The notes below the pieces were generated by a model that saw nothing but the letters and a program-made list of their open reading frames with translations, had not been told where the DNA came from and did not search any database. Both the position numbers and the translations under genes were made by a program. From the IMG/VR virus record IMGVR_UViG_3300025853_000219, positions 1 to 40,615 of that record: 40,615 nucleotides of DNA; one strand, 5' to 3'. Shown here piece after piece: positions 32,125-40,615 of this stretch. Origin of the DNA: a virus. How positions within the stretch are numbered: position 1 is the first letter of the stretch; every line of letters begins with the position of its first letter.

Positions 32125-34101
32125 TTATTCCGTAATAATGTAATCTAAATCCTTTATCGCAACGACACTGGACGTTGTAAATAGAGGATCTAACATATCT
32201 CTGAATGCCGATCCTGAAAATCCAATAGTATTCCAATAAACCCCAGCAGATTCATCAGCTTCAAAATCGAATGCATGAGATCCTGAGTTTCTTTCTAAAT
32301 TTTGTGTATCTGTTACAAACCAACCATAATCTCTAAGAGCAGATACCACCGTTTTAGCAGCTATCTTATTGATGTTGCTATCCAACGTATCTATCCATTC
32401 CGCTTCTTGTGTGTCGGTTATGTTCAACATGAACCTTGCACCATGTGGAACTGTTGGCGGCGGGGTTAAATCACGAGCATATCCCAAATATGTAGTAATC
32501 TCAGCTTCAGTTCTTTCCAACTTAACAGCAGGAAATACATAATCTGCTTTTGGATATGTGATTCTCATACTCAAAGCATGATGTATAGAACCGCTTTGTA
32601 TCTCTTCAGCCCTAACTGCCATTGCACCATACTGTATACCAGCACCACGTGAGGCAGAATATTCGTTCTCATAGTCATATATGTTAACTGGAAATCCTGT
32701 TTGATCCTTGATGAGATTTCCGTTTTTGGCTTCAACTGTGTTGCTTGATGTATTAAACGTAGCTCCAAATAAATTGTATTCGAATCCCGTTTTGCTATCA
32801 TATATGATCATCTGACCATCGATTTGTTGAGGAGCAGTCCAATCTGTATTAAATGGAATCATTTGTTGATGTATATTTGAACTGGAAGGCCATAGTGTTA
32901 TGTTTACTGGATAATATCCAACATCGAACTTCTGTATGTCGTAGATAGCATAACTCTTTAGTGTATCGATCCCCTTGTTAGGTTTGTTGTAATCTGTTAT
33001 ATGAACGGATCTAGCAGAACTACTTTCGTGTATCAAATCAGCATCAGTTAGATTAAATGTCTCTTTTAATTCGTATATACTTAAATTCCAAGGAGCATTA
33101 TCTCCATAAAAACGATTATATTTATACGTTATACAGGTTGTTTGTTTGCAATACAATTCAATAGGGGATATATCAATACCTCCTTTTTTGGTGATTCCTT
33201 TGTATTCTAAAACGCCTTCTTCGTCGCCTTTTGGATATACATTTCCATCAAAATCATCTTCGATGTGAATATTAAATACAACTTTTCTTGGTGTGAATGC
33301 TTTTTGTGTAGTGGCTCTCCAATCTTCTGTGCTTTCTGGCAACAAGTAAGCATAAGACATTAAAGTAAATGTAGATCTAACTACACGTGTTTCTCCGTCG
33401 GATACTTCGGTTGTGTTGCTGTAATCTGAAATGCTTGTTCTAAATTTAAATCTTCTATCGTCACCCCAATAATCTTCAGTAGCCCAATTGATCTTTTCAA
33501 TTATAGAATTATTCTGAGTCACCGTGTCAGTCCAAACGATAACTTCGTAATTAACTATAACATGATCAGGCATCGCTACATTATATGTTTCGTGAACTGG
33601 CATATTAGTGTTATTCAACAAAGTAAATCTATCGTATTGATTTTTTGGAGAATATTTTCTTTGAAATGGCATATTCAAATAACGATTAAATGTAATCAAA
33701 CTATCATTACGTTGAACGTTACTGCGTTTAATCATTATAAGAGGTAGCTGCAAACGTCCCTTTGCATCACGAAGGTATCCATCCGACTGAACACTTTTCC
33801 ATCTCTCTGGCGACCCATATATAACAGGAACTTTGATCTGTTCACCTTGACTCATAATCACAGGCGCAATAGATTTGTCCAAATGTTCTATTAAAGTTGT
33901 ATCAATGTCTTCGATTGTAACCGAAAAATTTTCAACCTTATCCGTGTCACGTCTTACCTGTTTAGCACGATTTACATCGACCTTTTTTGCGCTATGAGTT
34001 TCTTTTGGCAAATTCTCAACGTTTGGTTCAACCGCTGGTGAATTTGTCATTGGTGGCGGAGAATCCGCAATCTTTTTGTTCTGATTTGGACGCCAAGCCA
34101 T
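32125..34101 (-). CDS. Conserved virion structural protein
   Basis: This is a 658-residue protein. After a Pro-rich, charged N-terminus comes VENFSVTIEDIDTTLIEHLDKSIAP, then VPVIYGSPERWKSVQSDGYLRD, RLQLPLIMIKRSNVQRND and NQYDRFTLLN. I recall this set of motifs in an uncharacterised structural protein that accompanies the neck genes in distant T4 relatives. Further on are EVIVWTDTVTQNNSIIEKINWATEDYWGDD and several beta-rich segments. It overlaps the gp14-like gene as TAATG and precedes the fibre genes by 4 nt. It probably belongs to the neck, tail or fibre attachment. Exact position unknown. Confidence 0.8.
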   Translation of the reverse strand: MAWRPNQNKKIADSPPPMTNSPAVEPNVENLPKETHSAKKVDVNRAKQVRRDTDKVENFSVTIEDIDTTLIEHLDKSIAPVIMSQGEQIKVPVIYGSPERWKSVQSDGYLRDAKGRLQLPLIMIKRSNVQRNDSLITFNRYLNMPFQRKYSPKNQYDRFTLLNNTNMPVHETYNVAMPDHVIVNYEVIVWTDTVTQNNSIIEKINWATEDYWGDDRRFKFRTSISDYSNTTEVSDGETRVVRSTFTLMSYAYLLPESTEDWRATTQKAFTPRKVVFNIHIEDDFDGNVYPKGDEEGVLEYKGITKKGGIDISPIELYCKQTTCITYKYNRFYGDNAPWNLSIYELKETFNLTDADLIHESSSARSVHITDYNKPNKGIDTLKSYAIYDIQKFDVGYYPVNITLWPSSSNIHQQMIPFNTDWTAPQQIDGQMIIYDSKTGFEYNLFGATFNTSSNTVEAKNGNLIKDQTGFPVNIYDYENEYSASRGAGIQYGAMAVRAEEIQSGSIHHALSMRITYPKADYVFPAVKLERTEAEITTYLGYARDLTPPPTVPHGARFMLNITDTQEAEWIDTLDSNINKIAAKTVVSALRDYGWFVTDTQNLERNSGSHAFDFEADESAGVYWNTIGFSGSAFRDMLDPLFTTSSVVAIKDLDYIITE

Positions 34102-34577
34102 TATCTATTCCTCTGAGTTATACTCAACCCGCTCATACGACTCAAGTTAGTTTCACATATAATAGACAATTGTTTGTCAGCTTGACCACCGACATATTGT
34201 TCCTGAATGACATTTGATATTTCAAAATACAAATCATCCCAGTAAATTATATCACCGATTTCAGGATATAAGTTAATCTGTTGCATGAAGCGTTCGTTAA
34301 ATTTGAATCTAACTACCTTTTGTTTGTCTGGACCAAATCCTTCGTAATTTACAGTAGAGTCGTTAAACTCGATCAAACATTCAGCATCAACTCCTGGATA
34401 AAACATCTTGCCAACCGAATCATTCGCTTCTCCGTATATGTTTGTGTCTGTGTCTTCAGCGGCTATTTTGTAGATTTTAACAAGTGTTTGTACAATATCA
34501 TTCAATAGCTCAGAGTTAAACGAATGAACCAAATTAAAATCCCTCGGTGAAAAATATCTTCCTTTATAATCAGCCAT
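34101..34577 (-). CDS. Neck protein, gp14-like (tentative)
   Basis: This is a 158-residue protein. It begins MADYKGRYFSPRDFNLVHSFNSELL, contains TDTNIYGEANDSVGKMFYPGVDAECLI, and ends GDIIYWDDLYFEISNVIQEQYVGGQADKQLSI, a 'GD-x-(I/V)-Y...FEI-x-x-V' pattern seen in gp14-type neck proteins. T4 gp14 has 256 residues, so this one is short. Position directly after a gp13-like gene supports the call. In T4, gp13 and gp14 close the filled head and join the tail. An alternative is another head-tail connector of similar size. Confidence 0.6.
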   Translation of the reverse strand: MADYKGRYFSPRDFNLVHSFNSELLNDIVQTLVKIYKIAAEDTDTNIYGEANDSVGKMFYPGVDAECLIEFNDSTVNYEGFGPDKQKVVRFKFNERFMQQINLYPEIGDIIYWDDLYFEISNVIQEQYVGGQADKQLSIICETNLSRMSGLSITQRNR

Positions 34578-34583
34578 AATCTA

Positions 34584-35780
34584 TCAAAATATATAAATTC
34601 CAAGTGGAACTCCCTTGAGTCCTGCTTGTAAGTTTTCTACTTCTTGTGCCTGTGCTTCCAATTGAGCCTTACGTCCACTAGCTTCTAAACTCTCACGTAA
34701 CTGAGTTATCAATGTCTCTTTTTCAGCTTGAGCTTCACTTCTTAGTTCACCACCATCTAACGTAACTTCGGCACCAGGAATAGGTATGCTTTGATACTTC
34801 TGACGAATACTTCCCAACAACTCTTTGCATAATGCTAAAAAGTATTTCCGTATCCATTGTTTGCCTGGTTGATTAATGTGTTCATATACTAAATTGTTAT
34901 ATGGTGCGTTTGACGGGTCGCCTACAACTCGTAATTCATTTCCGTCAGAATCAACTGGTGTATTGTAAATGCTTCCGTCTCTTTCGGATGTTAACAAATA
35001 TTCAAACCACAACTTAAAATTCTCATTTGGAATCGGAAATATTTTAAGTTTATTATTTACTAACTCAAAACTATAATGGCTTTTGCGAACAATATCATTA
35101 AACTCAATTGCTTGTGTTCTTAGTAAATCTTCAAATATCGGAGTCATTAAAAATTGTGTTGCTGGTGAATACCCAGCAAATCCCATTTCATTTAACACGT
35201 TGCTGTAACTCATTCCTGTCATACTGAAGGGGTCATATATTCTAGCAATCGCTGGTGGTCTATGATGAAACACTCTTCTTATCTCTATATCAGCACCATT
35301 TTCTTCACAATCTGCCCACAAAGCATCTAAATCATAATTCTGATTTCCGCACGTGACATTTACATATCCACTCTTCCAATCAACGTCACCGCCAGCACCA
35401 GCCTCAGTTCCGTATGCTTGTGCCATTCGTATGAAGTATGATAACGGTGCTCCGTTTATGTTTTTCTGAGTGGCATCTTCCGTAGCATCTGTTCCTGCTA
35501 ACAATAACATGTTTTCACGAATGTTAAACTCATTTATTTGGCGAGAATATTCATTCACAGATTCCTCAAAACAAGCATAAAAGTTAACATCGATCATCTC
35601 AATGTCAACGATAGGATACCCCATTCTTTCAGCAGCCCATTCGGCTGCTTGGGGAGCTTCTAATATAAAATCTGGATCAGTATCATAGATGCCAAAAGGT
35701 GTGTTTCCAACTACAGAAGAACCGCTACCTTGCCATCTTACTCTGTTTTGATCGAATGGTTGTTCATAATCTGCTGACAT
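34584..35780 (-). CDS. Neck protein, gp13-like
   Basis: This is a 398-residue protein. I chose ATG 35780, four bases after ATATTTAT, starting MSADYEQPFDQNRVRW. The N-terminal half has WAAERMGYPIVDIEMIDVNFYACFEESVNEYSRQ, and the C-terminal half KQWIRKYFLALCKELLGSIRQKYQSIPIPGAEVTLDGGELRSEA. The latter matches the 'W-(I/V)-K-x-Y-x-LA...KE-x-LG-x-x-R-x-K...PG...LNG' pattern of gp13-like head-completion proteins. An acidic, Gln-rich helix ends the chain. It is longer than T4 gp13 (309). The gp14-like gene follows after 6 nt. Role: joining head and tail. Confidence 0.72.
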   Translation of the reverse strand: MSADYEQPFDQNRVRWQGSGSSVVGNTPFGIYDTDPDFILEAPQAAEWAAERMGYPIVDIEMIDVNFYACFEESVNEYSRQINEFNIRENMLLLAGTDATEDATQKNINGAPLSYFIRMAQAYGTEAGAGGDVDWKSGYVNVTCGNQNYDLDALWADCEENGADIEIRRVFHHRPPAIARIYDPFSMTGMSYSNVLNEMGFAGYSPATQFLMTPIFEDLLRTQAIEFNDIVRKSHYSFELVNNKLKIFPIPNENFKLWFEYLLTSERDGSIYNTPVDSDGNELRVVGDPSNAPYNNLVYEHINQPGKQWIRKYFLALCKELLGSIRQKYQSIPIPGAEVTLDGGELRSEAQAEKETLITQLRESLEASGRKAQLEAQAQEVENLQAGLKGVPLGIYIF

Positions 35781-35784
35781 AATA

Positions 35785-35792
35785 ATAAATAT
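35785..35792 (-). promoter_or_regulatory. ATATTTAT box four bases before ATG of the gp13-like gene
   Basis: It spans -12 to -5, in a 35-nt gap. No Shine-Dalgarno sequence is visible. Confidence 0.5.
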
Positions 35793-35815
35793 CATGACAA
35801 CACAGATTTGTAAAA

Positions 35816-36226
35816 TTATTTGGGTATACTATAGTCTGATAAGTATTTTTCAGTTGATTTCCAACTAAATTTGCCAAACATTTGTAATGCAAAATGTATC
35901 AAAAATATTTTCCACTTTACAACACCATCCAATTTCATTGCATTCACAAACATTTTGTCAGCTGTTTTTCGATCGACTGGTTTATATCTATATAACCAAT
36001 CATGAATAACTGATGCTCTTCCATGCTTTCCCCATTGGGATACAACAGGTATAACGAATCTTGGAGAAGATGCGCCATCGGTTATAAATCCACTTGGTAT
36101 ATTTATTTTTTGGTTAAACTCTTGGTCGGTATAACTAAAAGGGGATGTTACAATCCAATGCAATCCATCCCATTTTTCATTATTGTGTCTGGGAGTAATA
36201 TATAAGTCACCATCGAAATGATTCAT
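35816..36226 (-). CDS. DUF1353 protein
   Basis: This is a 136-residue protein. I chose ATG 36226, just after the stop of the upstream gene; the longer frame overlaps that gene heavily. Residues about 45-60 (IPSGFITDGASSPRFVIP) and about 67-80 (KHGRASVIHDWLYR), followed by RKTADKMFVNAM, are the signature of DUF1353, found in many tailed phages and some bacteria. The conserved Asp/His residues suggest an enzyme, but its activity is not known to me. A hydrophobic patch (WKIFLIHFALQMFG) near the end may contact membrane or partner. It sits between fibre and neck genes. Confidence 0.85.
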   Translation of the reverse strand: MNHFDGDLYITPRHNNEKWDGLHWIVTSPFSYTDQEFNQKINIPSGFITDGASSPRFVIPVVSQWGKHGRASVIHDWLYRYKPVDRKTADKMFVNAMKLDGVVKWKIFLIHFALQMFGKFSWKSTEKYLSDYSIPK

Positions 36227-36230
36227 GTTA

Positions 36231-38324
36231 TTATTGGTCTTCTCGTGTGTTAAGTGTAACTGCAACCTCATCAATGACACCGCCAAGTCCATTACCAACC
36301 ACCGACAGAGTTTCACCTGGTTGTATTGTAATTTCATCATCAAATGTATGAACCAAAGATCCTTGAACCGATAGTGGCATCGAGAATACCACTTGACTGT
36401 TATCTTCGATTGTTGCTAAACTTCCCGTCGTATCAAAAGATGTGACAGATCTCTCAGAGTAATTGTCAAATTTTACATTTCCGGTCAAATCTGCATTTCT
36501 TAATAATGTGATGTTTGTTGGGTTTCCATTCGTTGCGTCTTTAGCGGCCGCTGAGATTGATACAAGTTTTATGACTGCTTGGTTTGCTACATTTTTATAC
36601 ACCAAATTATTTTGTATTGTAAAAAATGCGTTATTTCCGGTCGCTGACAAATTCACTTTTACTGCGTTATATGAGAAACGATTTCCACGTAAAACTTGAT
36701 CACCCTCAATAAACCCAGCGAAAGATCCACATTTGACTTTCAAATCAGTGGTGGAACCAGCACTATAAGCGGCCATGGTGAACGGAAAACTCGGATTGCC
36801 AAATGTTGTATCGGTCAGCGAGTTTGCACTTCGTATCGTGTGAACCTTAACAAATGTGGAATTGTTCCTATCACCCGAGGTTTCAACCTCAAATGTTATA
36901 GCCCCAAATCCCAAATACTGAATTCCGATTCTGAATACATTACCCTTGGTTGGGTCTAATGTAATTCCACTTGGACCAGTCCCATCCATTTTATCACCAT
37001 TCCATTGACTTTGTGATATAAATGTCTCATTTCCTGCCGATCCTGATCTTGTGGTTTCTCTAGTAACCGTAGCGCCCGTTGTTCCTGCGTCAAAATCATA
37101 CAATCCTGATTTTGGATTGGCAGATGATGCTACAAACACAACTTTATCTTGATTCTGATATGAATCCCATCCTGTATAGTTGAATTGTGATATTTCATAA
37201 GCTGTTCTATAAACATTACTTCCATTATCTGACAATGGAACTGAGAACGATGCGCTGTTTAATGTAATCGTAGCATTTGCAGCAGTATTTGATCCTGTTG
37301 TAACGGTAAACTCTTCAATGTGACGATATGCTCTATTAACATATAAAATTCCAAATTCAAGCATATCCGCTGTGTCTGGACCAAAACCACCATAATAAGC
37401 ATTTCTATATCCAAAATAGACACCATCTTCGGGATGACCAAGTCCTGCTATTTGATATGAATTTGTTACTGGTGTGGTATATAATGCCGTGAATTTACCA
37501 ACCACCCCTTGTCCCGGACGATAACGTAATCGTCTACGGCTCTGTATCACTCCTTGTGCAAGAGACGCTGTTCCTGTGTTTACAAAGAATGAAGAGTTTT
37601 CAGTACCTGCTCCACCTGTAAGTGCGCTACTTGTGATTACTTGACCTTCGTTTATACCATAAACGCCATCAGTTTGAAACACTGGCGTTAACTTTTCTGT
37701 GTGAATTGATCCAAATGGCAATCTAGGAGAGTGTAATGCAACTTCCAAATGTCCTTCGCCATCCACGGGAACATTTAAAAGATCACCGCTATCGGTTTGT
37801 CCCATAATAACCGACCTAACATTGGTTACGTCGGCATTAAATGCTAGATTTTGATCCAAACGTGAAACCAAATGAACTTGTTCAGTGTGAAACATAGTTT
37901 GCATATCAAATGATGTCATTGCGGTAGTTCCGTTTACATAACGAACTCTAAAATATTTAGCAACAACTCCAAGTGTTCTGGGAGGAGCATTAGATACATC
38001 ACTCACTGTAACAGAAATCGATCTATTGGTAATGGATGTGTCGTGTGAAAACTCTAAATATAAAGTTCCATCCGATGTTCCTGCGCTTGTGCCGTCGACT
38101 AATACCGTTATTCCATGATATCCGCTTACATCCGACCAATCTCCTGTGAACTCTTGAGATCCTGATAAGTTTGAAGTGGAACTGTTTAAACTGTCAACGC
38201 CGCTTGTAACTGATGCGTTATTTACATATAATGCTCCGTTTGTGTCTGACGTAAGCGGTGCATAGTTTCCGGTGTTGTATGTGTTTATGTTTGTATTGTT
38301 TCTTACTAATGATGTTATGCTCAT
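36231..38324 (-). CDS. Large beta-rich virion or fibre protein
   Basis: This is a 697-residue protein starting MSITSLVRNNTNINTYNTGN. Segments such as QSRRRLRYRPGQGVVGKFTALY, GLGHPEDGVYFGYRNAYYGGFG and RIGIQYLGFGAITFEVE resemble a family of large virion proteins found across phages and some large viruses. The composition is Ser/Thr/Gly/Asn-rich with few charges, as in fibres. No enzyme motif is seen. CTATTTAT lies four bases before ATG. It is 20 nt downstream of the LamG-type adhesin gene and is probably expressed with it. Confidence 0.78.
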   Translation of the reverse strand: MSITSLVRNNTNINTYNTGNYAPLTSDTNGALYVNNASVTSGVDSLNSSTSNLSGSQEFTGDWSDVSGYHGITVLVDGTSAGTSDGTLYLEFSHDTSITNRSISVTVSDVSNAPPRTLGVVAKYFRVRYVNGTTAMTSFDMQTMFHTEQVHLVSRLDQNLAFNADVTNVRSVIMGQTDSGDLLNVPVDGEGHLEVALHSPRLPFGSIHTEKLTPVFQTDGVYGINEGQVITSSALTGGAGTENSSFFVNTGTASLAQGVIQSRRRLRYRPGQGVVGKFTALYTTPVTNSYQIAGLGHPEDGVYFGYRNAYYGGFGPDTADMLEFGILYVNRAYRHIEEFTVTTGSNTAANATITLNSASFSVPLSDNGSNVYRTAYEISQFNYTGWDSYQNQDKVVFVASSANPKSGLYDFDAGTTGATVTRETTRSGSAGNETFISQSQWNGDKMDGTGPSGITLDPTKGNVFRIGIQYLGFGAITFEVETSGDRNNSTFVKVHTIRSANSLTDTTFGNPSFPFTMAAYSAGSTTDLKVKCGSFAGFIEGDQVLRGNRFSYNAVKVNLSATGNNAFFTIQNNLVYKNVANQAVIKLVSISAAAKDATNGNPTNITLLRNADLTGNVKFDNYSERSVTSFDTTGSLATIEDNSQVVFSMPLSVQGSLVHTFDDEITIQPGETLSVVGNGLGGVIDEVAVTLNTREDQ

Positions 38325-38328
38325 AATG

Positions 38329-38336
38329 ATAAATAG
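38329..38336 (-). promoter_or_regulatory. CTATTTAT box four bases before ATG of the 38324 gene
   Basis: A variant (C for A at the first base) of the position-locked element, -12 to -5. Confidence 0.45.
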
Positions 38337-38344
38337 TTGTTTTA

Positions 38345-40285
38345 TTAAATATATTTTCTCGATTTAAAAACTTCTCGCTTCACCCACCCTTCGTTTTTAT
38401 GGTCTTTATATACACGAATGTCAAACATTTCACCTGTAAGATTTCCATCGGTTTCGTTGTACAATGCACCAATCACTAAATCTTGAGATCCTGCAGTGAA
38501 AAATGGATTTAATTGCTGATCGTCAAATGGAATTTTAACACCATCAAAATATAAATCTGTTCCTGCTAATGTGTTAACGTTTCCGTTGTGCGTAACGCAA
38601 AAATTATGCCAGCCTGTATCGTTGGTATCTTCTGGCAAAGTCCAATTCTTCACATTAATTCCGTCGGTGGTGACTCTAGCACTAGTATTTGTGATTAATC
38701 TTAAACTAAAACTAGAAGAAGGATTTGAATTTCCAATTGACCATAAATTATGGTTTGTTATGGATGTATTTATTTTAGCCCAACAAAAAATTGTTCTGGA
38801 AGATGACCCGTATATTCCTGTTGCTCTGTTTGTGTGAATGTTGCAATTGCCAGAATTAAACACCATTTTACGACCTAAACTTATCATTTCATTGTTATAC
38901 AATGTATATTTTCTATGTGACAAATCTTTTGTTCCGCCTAATGTATGAAATATCAAAGAACTATCTCCTGATATAAAGTTTTTTAAATCCTCCTTTACCC
39001 ACTGTTCGTCTTTAACTTCATCGTATATTCTGAAATTGCTCATGTTTGAAAGGTTGCTAAATCTAAAACTAAGACCGTCAAGTGAACTTGATGGTATGAC
39101 AGCATTTTGCCAACTATAATTTTGTTCTCCCACTTTTTTGCCATCCAAAAACAATTTCATTTTTTGACTGGACGAATCAAACGTTGTAACTACATGTTCG
39201 GAAACATATGCGCTACTTGAAACGCTGCTTGATAAATTCCATCTTGTAGTCGGAGAACCGTCGTATGCCAACTTTGTTCTATACATACTACCTGTTACTC
39301 TAACTTCAAATCCGTTGTTTGAGTCTCCCATTCTGAAAATTCTCGCGTTTTCAAAAACAGAACCTCCATAAAAAGCAACAGTGAAGCTTCCTGATTTAAA
39401 CACGTCGCTTGCTTGTTTGTGAAATGGTCGTTCCAATGTTGTAGATCCGTCTTGTATAATAGATCCGTTTGCTTCTATGAACAATGAACTTCCTGTTTGT
39501 GGAATTTGTCTTCCTGAATTAATAGCATCCTCAAATGTATTTAAGTCTTTACTAAAATACAAAACCTTTAATGATGAATCCGTGACAAAGCTAGATGTCG
39601 TTGGTGAATTTAACCTTGATGTGACGGAAGGTTGTTTTGGTTTACTATCGGTTCGAGCAATCTCCAACATTTCAGAACCGGTTAACTCAGTATTATATAT
39701 TCTTACATTATTTATATAACCGTCAAACGCTGATGCGGGTGTTGTGTCTAGATTAGTTGCTCCTATTGCTAAGCTTTGAGATTGATTGTATATGTATGAC
39801 GTTGGAGATCCTGTGTCGGTGTCGGTTAATTCTCCGTTTATATAAAACTTAACTACCCCTGATGAATTTACAGTTACTCCAACGTGAGATGCTCCTGTTA
39901 TTAACGAAGAAGTCGATGTTGTAGCAATTGTTTGATTTGAAGATCCTTTAAATTGTAATTTTCCATTTTCTAAATTAAATCTGTATGCTTTTTGATCAAC
40001 ATTATAATCCCATACATTTACAATTTCTTTTTGTCCCGAAAACGATTCGTTCTCAATATAAGCGGTAAATGACAATGGTGGTTGAACGCGAAACCAAGAT
40101 GCTGAATAAACTTGGAAATAATCAGTTCCATTGAATTTAGGAGACTCAAATCCAGCTATATTCGTATTAGCCCAATTTACTCCTTGATAATACTCTATGT
40201 CTCTTCCATGACCGCTTATGTCTTTGGTATGTCCTGTGAGTGGATAATGTGCTAGTAGATACTTGGTGTCGTTTACTTTACTCAC
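38345..40285 (-). CDS. Adhesin with three LamG/concanavalin-like domains
   Basis: This is a 646-residue protein that starts at GTG 40285 (read as MSKVNDTKYLLAHYPL), 2 nt after the upstream stop. Three lectin-like jelly-roll domains are visible: residues about 10-210 (LLAHYPLTGHTKDISGHGRD ... DGYINNVRIYNTELTGSEM), about 240-430 (ending SNMSNFRIYDEV), and about 445-640 (LIFHTLGGTKDLS ... LTGEMFDIRVYKD). The repeated ending '(N/F)-x-(V/F/I)-R-(I/V)-Y' is the classic LamG tail. Such domains bind glycans, so this is a likely receptor-binding or decoration protein of the tail. Confidence 0.85.
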   Translation of the reverse strand: MSKVNDTKYLLAHYPLTGHTKDISGHGRDIEYYQGVNWANTNIAGFESPKFNGTDYFQVYSASWFRVQPPLSFTAYIENESFSGQKEIVNVWDYNVDQKAYRFNLENGKLQFKGSSNQTIATTSTSSLITGASHVGVTVNSSGVVKFYINGELTDTDTGSPTSYIYNQSQSLAIGATNLDTTPASAFDGYINNVRIYNTELTGSEMLEIARTDSKPKQPSVTSRLNSPTTSSFVTDSSLKVLYFSKDLNTFEDAINSGRQIPQTGSSLFIEANGSIIQDGSTTLERPFHKQASDVFKSGSFTVAFYGGSVFENARIFRMGDSNNGFEVRVTGSMYRTKLAYDGSPTTRWNLSSSVSSSAYVSEHVVTTFDSSSQKMKLFLDGKKVGEQNYSWQNAVIPSSSLDGLSFRFSNLSNMSNFRIYDEVKDEQWVKEDLKNFISGDSSLIFHTLGGTKDLSHRKYTLYNNEMISLGRKMVFNSGNCNIHTNRATGIYGSSSRTIFCWAKINTSITNHNLWSIGNSNPSSSFSLRLITNTSARVTTDGINVKNWTLPEDTNDTGWHNFCVTHNGNVNTLAGTDLYFDGVKIPFDDQQLNPFFTAGSQDLVIGALYNETDGNLTGEMFDIRVYKDHKNEGWVKREVFKSRKYI

Positions 40286-40287
40286 AA

Positions 40288-40533
40288 TTAATCTTTGTAG
40301 ATGAACGTTTGTTGTTTTTCGAGATAAAATATATTATTATTTTCAATTTTACCATATTTTGCTCCGGCGTTTGGGTTTCGTATAAATGAATTTATTAATA
40401 TTTCTCTGACCCAATCTATATTACCGTAGTTTTTTAATAAAAATTGAATTAAATTTTGCTTAGTGATAGATCCTTTTTCCTTAATGTGTTGTCTAGCAAC
40501 CGTTATAAATGAATCTGGATGTATAAGTTTCAT
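40288..40533 (-). CDS. Small hypothetical protein
   Basis: This is an 81-residue protein starting MKLIHPDSFITVARQHIKEK. It has a very good Shine-Dalgarno sequence (AGGAGG, 7 nt before ATG) lying in the end of the upstream gene. The sequence KGSITKQNLIQFLLKNYGNIDWVREILINSFIRN looks like a small helical, possibly winged-helix-like, domain; no family is recognised. It lies between two structural genes and ends 2 nt before the GTG start of the LamG adhesin gene. Confidence 0.7.
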   Translation of the reverse strand: MKLIHPDSFITVARQHIKEKGSITKQNLIQFLLKNYGNIDWVREILINSFIRNPNAGAKYGKIENNNIFYLEKQQTFIYKD

Positions 40534-40534
40534 A

Positions 40535-40615
40535 TTATCTTCCTCCTAAGTAATAACCACTAATTGTAGCAGAACTTACGCTTGTTGCTTTTAAACGAAA
40601 ATATCTAATCTTTTG
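40535..40615 (-). CDS. Partial CDS, C-terminus of a probable structural protein
   Basis: Only the last 26 residues are in the window: QKIRYFRLKATS, then VSSATISGYYLGGR and stop TAA at 40537-40535. The pattern 'IRYFRLKA-x-S-V' followed by a short strand is common at the end of phage fibre or sheet-rich virion proteins. Its final codons supply the Shine-Dalgarno sequence of the next gene. Function cannot be assigned from this piece. Confidence 0.55.
   Translation of the reverse strand, partial: QKIRYFRLKATSVSSATISGYYLGGR

Noticed and set aside
1-40615. Integrated prophage in a bacterial chromosome
   Set aside because: No integrase, repressor, attachment site or bacterial flank is visible; all content is viral or mobile.

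Overview
The window is part of the structural-gene region of a large, AT-rich, lytic-type myovirus with a T4-like contractile tail. Supporting this are a 162-residue gp19-like tail tube (10348-10836), a gp18-like tail sheath (19204-22347), neck-like proteins in the T4 order gp13 then gp14 (35780 down to 34101), several fibre or adhesin proteins, and many free-standing homing endonucleases. I see no integrase, no bacterial housekeeping gene, no rRNA or tRNA and no CRISPR array, so it reads as a virus genome and not a bacterial chromosome. The host cannot be named. No gene-free stretch exceeds about 160 bases.

Nearly everything is on the minus strand, so the transcription order runs from the right end to the left. 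Right part (40615-32125): end of a structural protein, a small gene, a LamG-type adhesin, a second fibre-like protein, a DUF1353 protein, gp13-like, gp14-like and a conserved virion protein. Then come three large fibres (32120-24604): one built of tandem repeats, one with a beta-helix, one with a cysteine-rich YadA-like roll. A terminator follows, then a glycosyltransferase/sulfotransferase pair, a coiled-coil protein and an oversized sheath (24516-19204). Between sheath and tube lies an 8.4-kb accessory island: a homing endonuclease, two membrane coiled-coil proteins, a self-contained cassette, a methyltransferase and other leader-bearing proteins, two small paralogues, and a second endonuclease. 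Left of the tube (10348) come two HNH endonucleases, a third Vsr-like endonuclease and a TnpB element, then more leader-bearing proteins including an amidoligase-kinase fusion. A baseplate-like gene is cut by the left edge.

The most interesting pattern is a set of at least seven proteins starting with a short basic/hydrophobic leader that ends in [I/L]-x-E at residues 9-12. This is the layout of the T4 capsid-targeting sequence, which the prohead protease removes. Two more proteins carry the same motif at an internal Met, one of them behind a good Shine-Dalgarno sequence. The set includes a methyltransferase, an amidoligase-kinase fusion, a SWIM zinc-finger protein and an HExxH protein. I infer a suite of proteins packaged in the head and delivered into the host.

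A second pattern is regulatory. Nine genes have (A/C)TATTTAT exactly four bases before ATG, with little or no Shine-Dalgarno sequence. Homing endonucleases and small accessory genes instead have TTGAC(A/T)-like and TATAAT-like boxes at 16-17 bp spacing. This suggests a virus-specific late promoter class giving near-leaderless mRNAs, and host-type promoters for the selfish or accessory genes.
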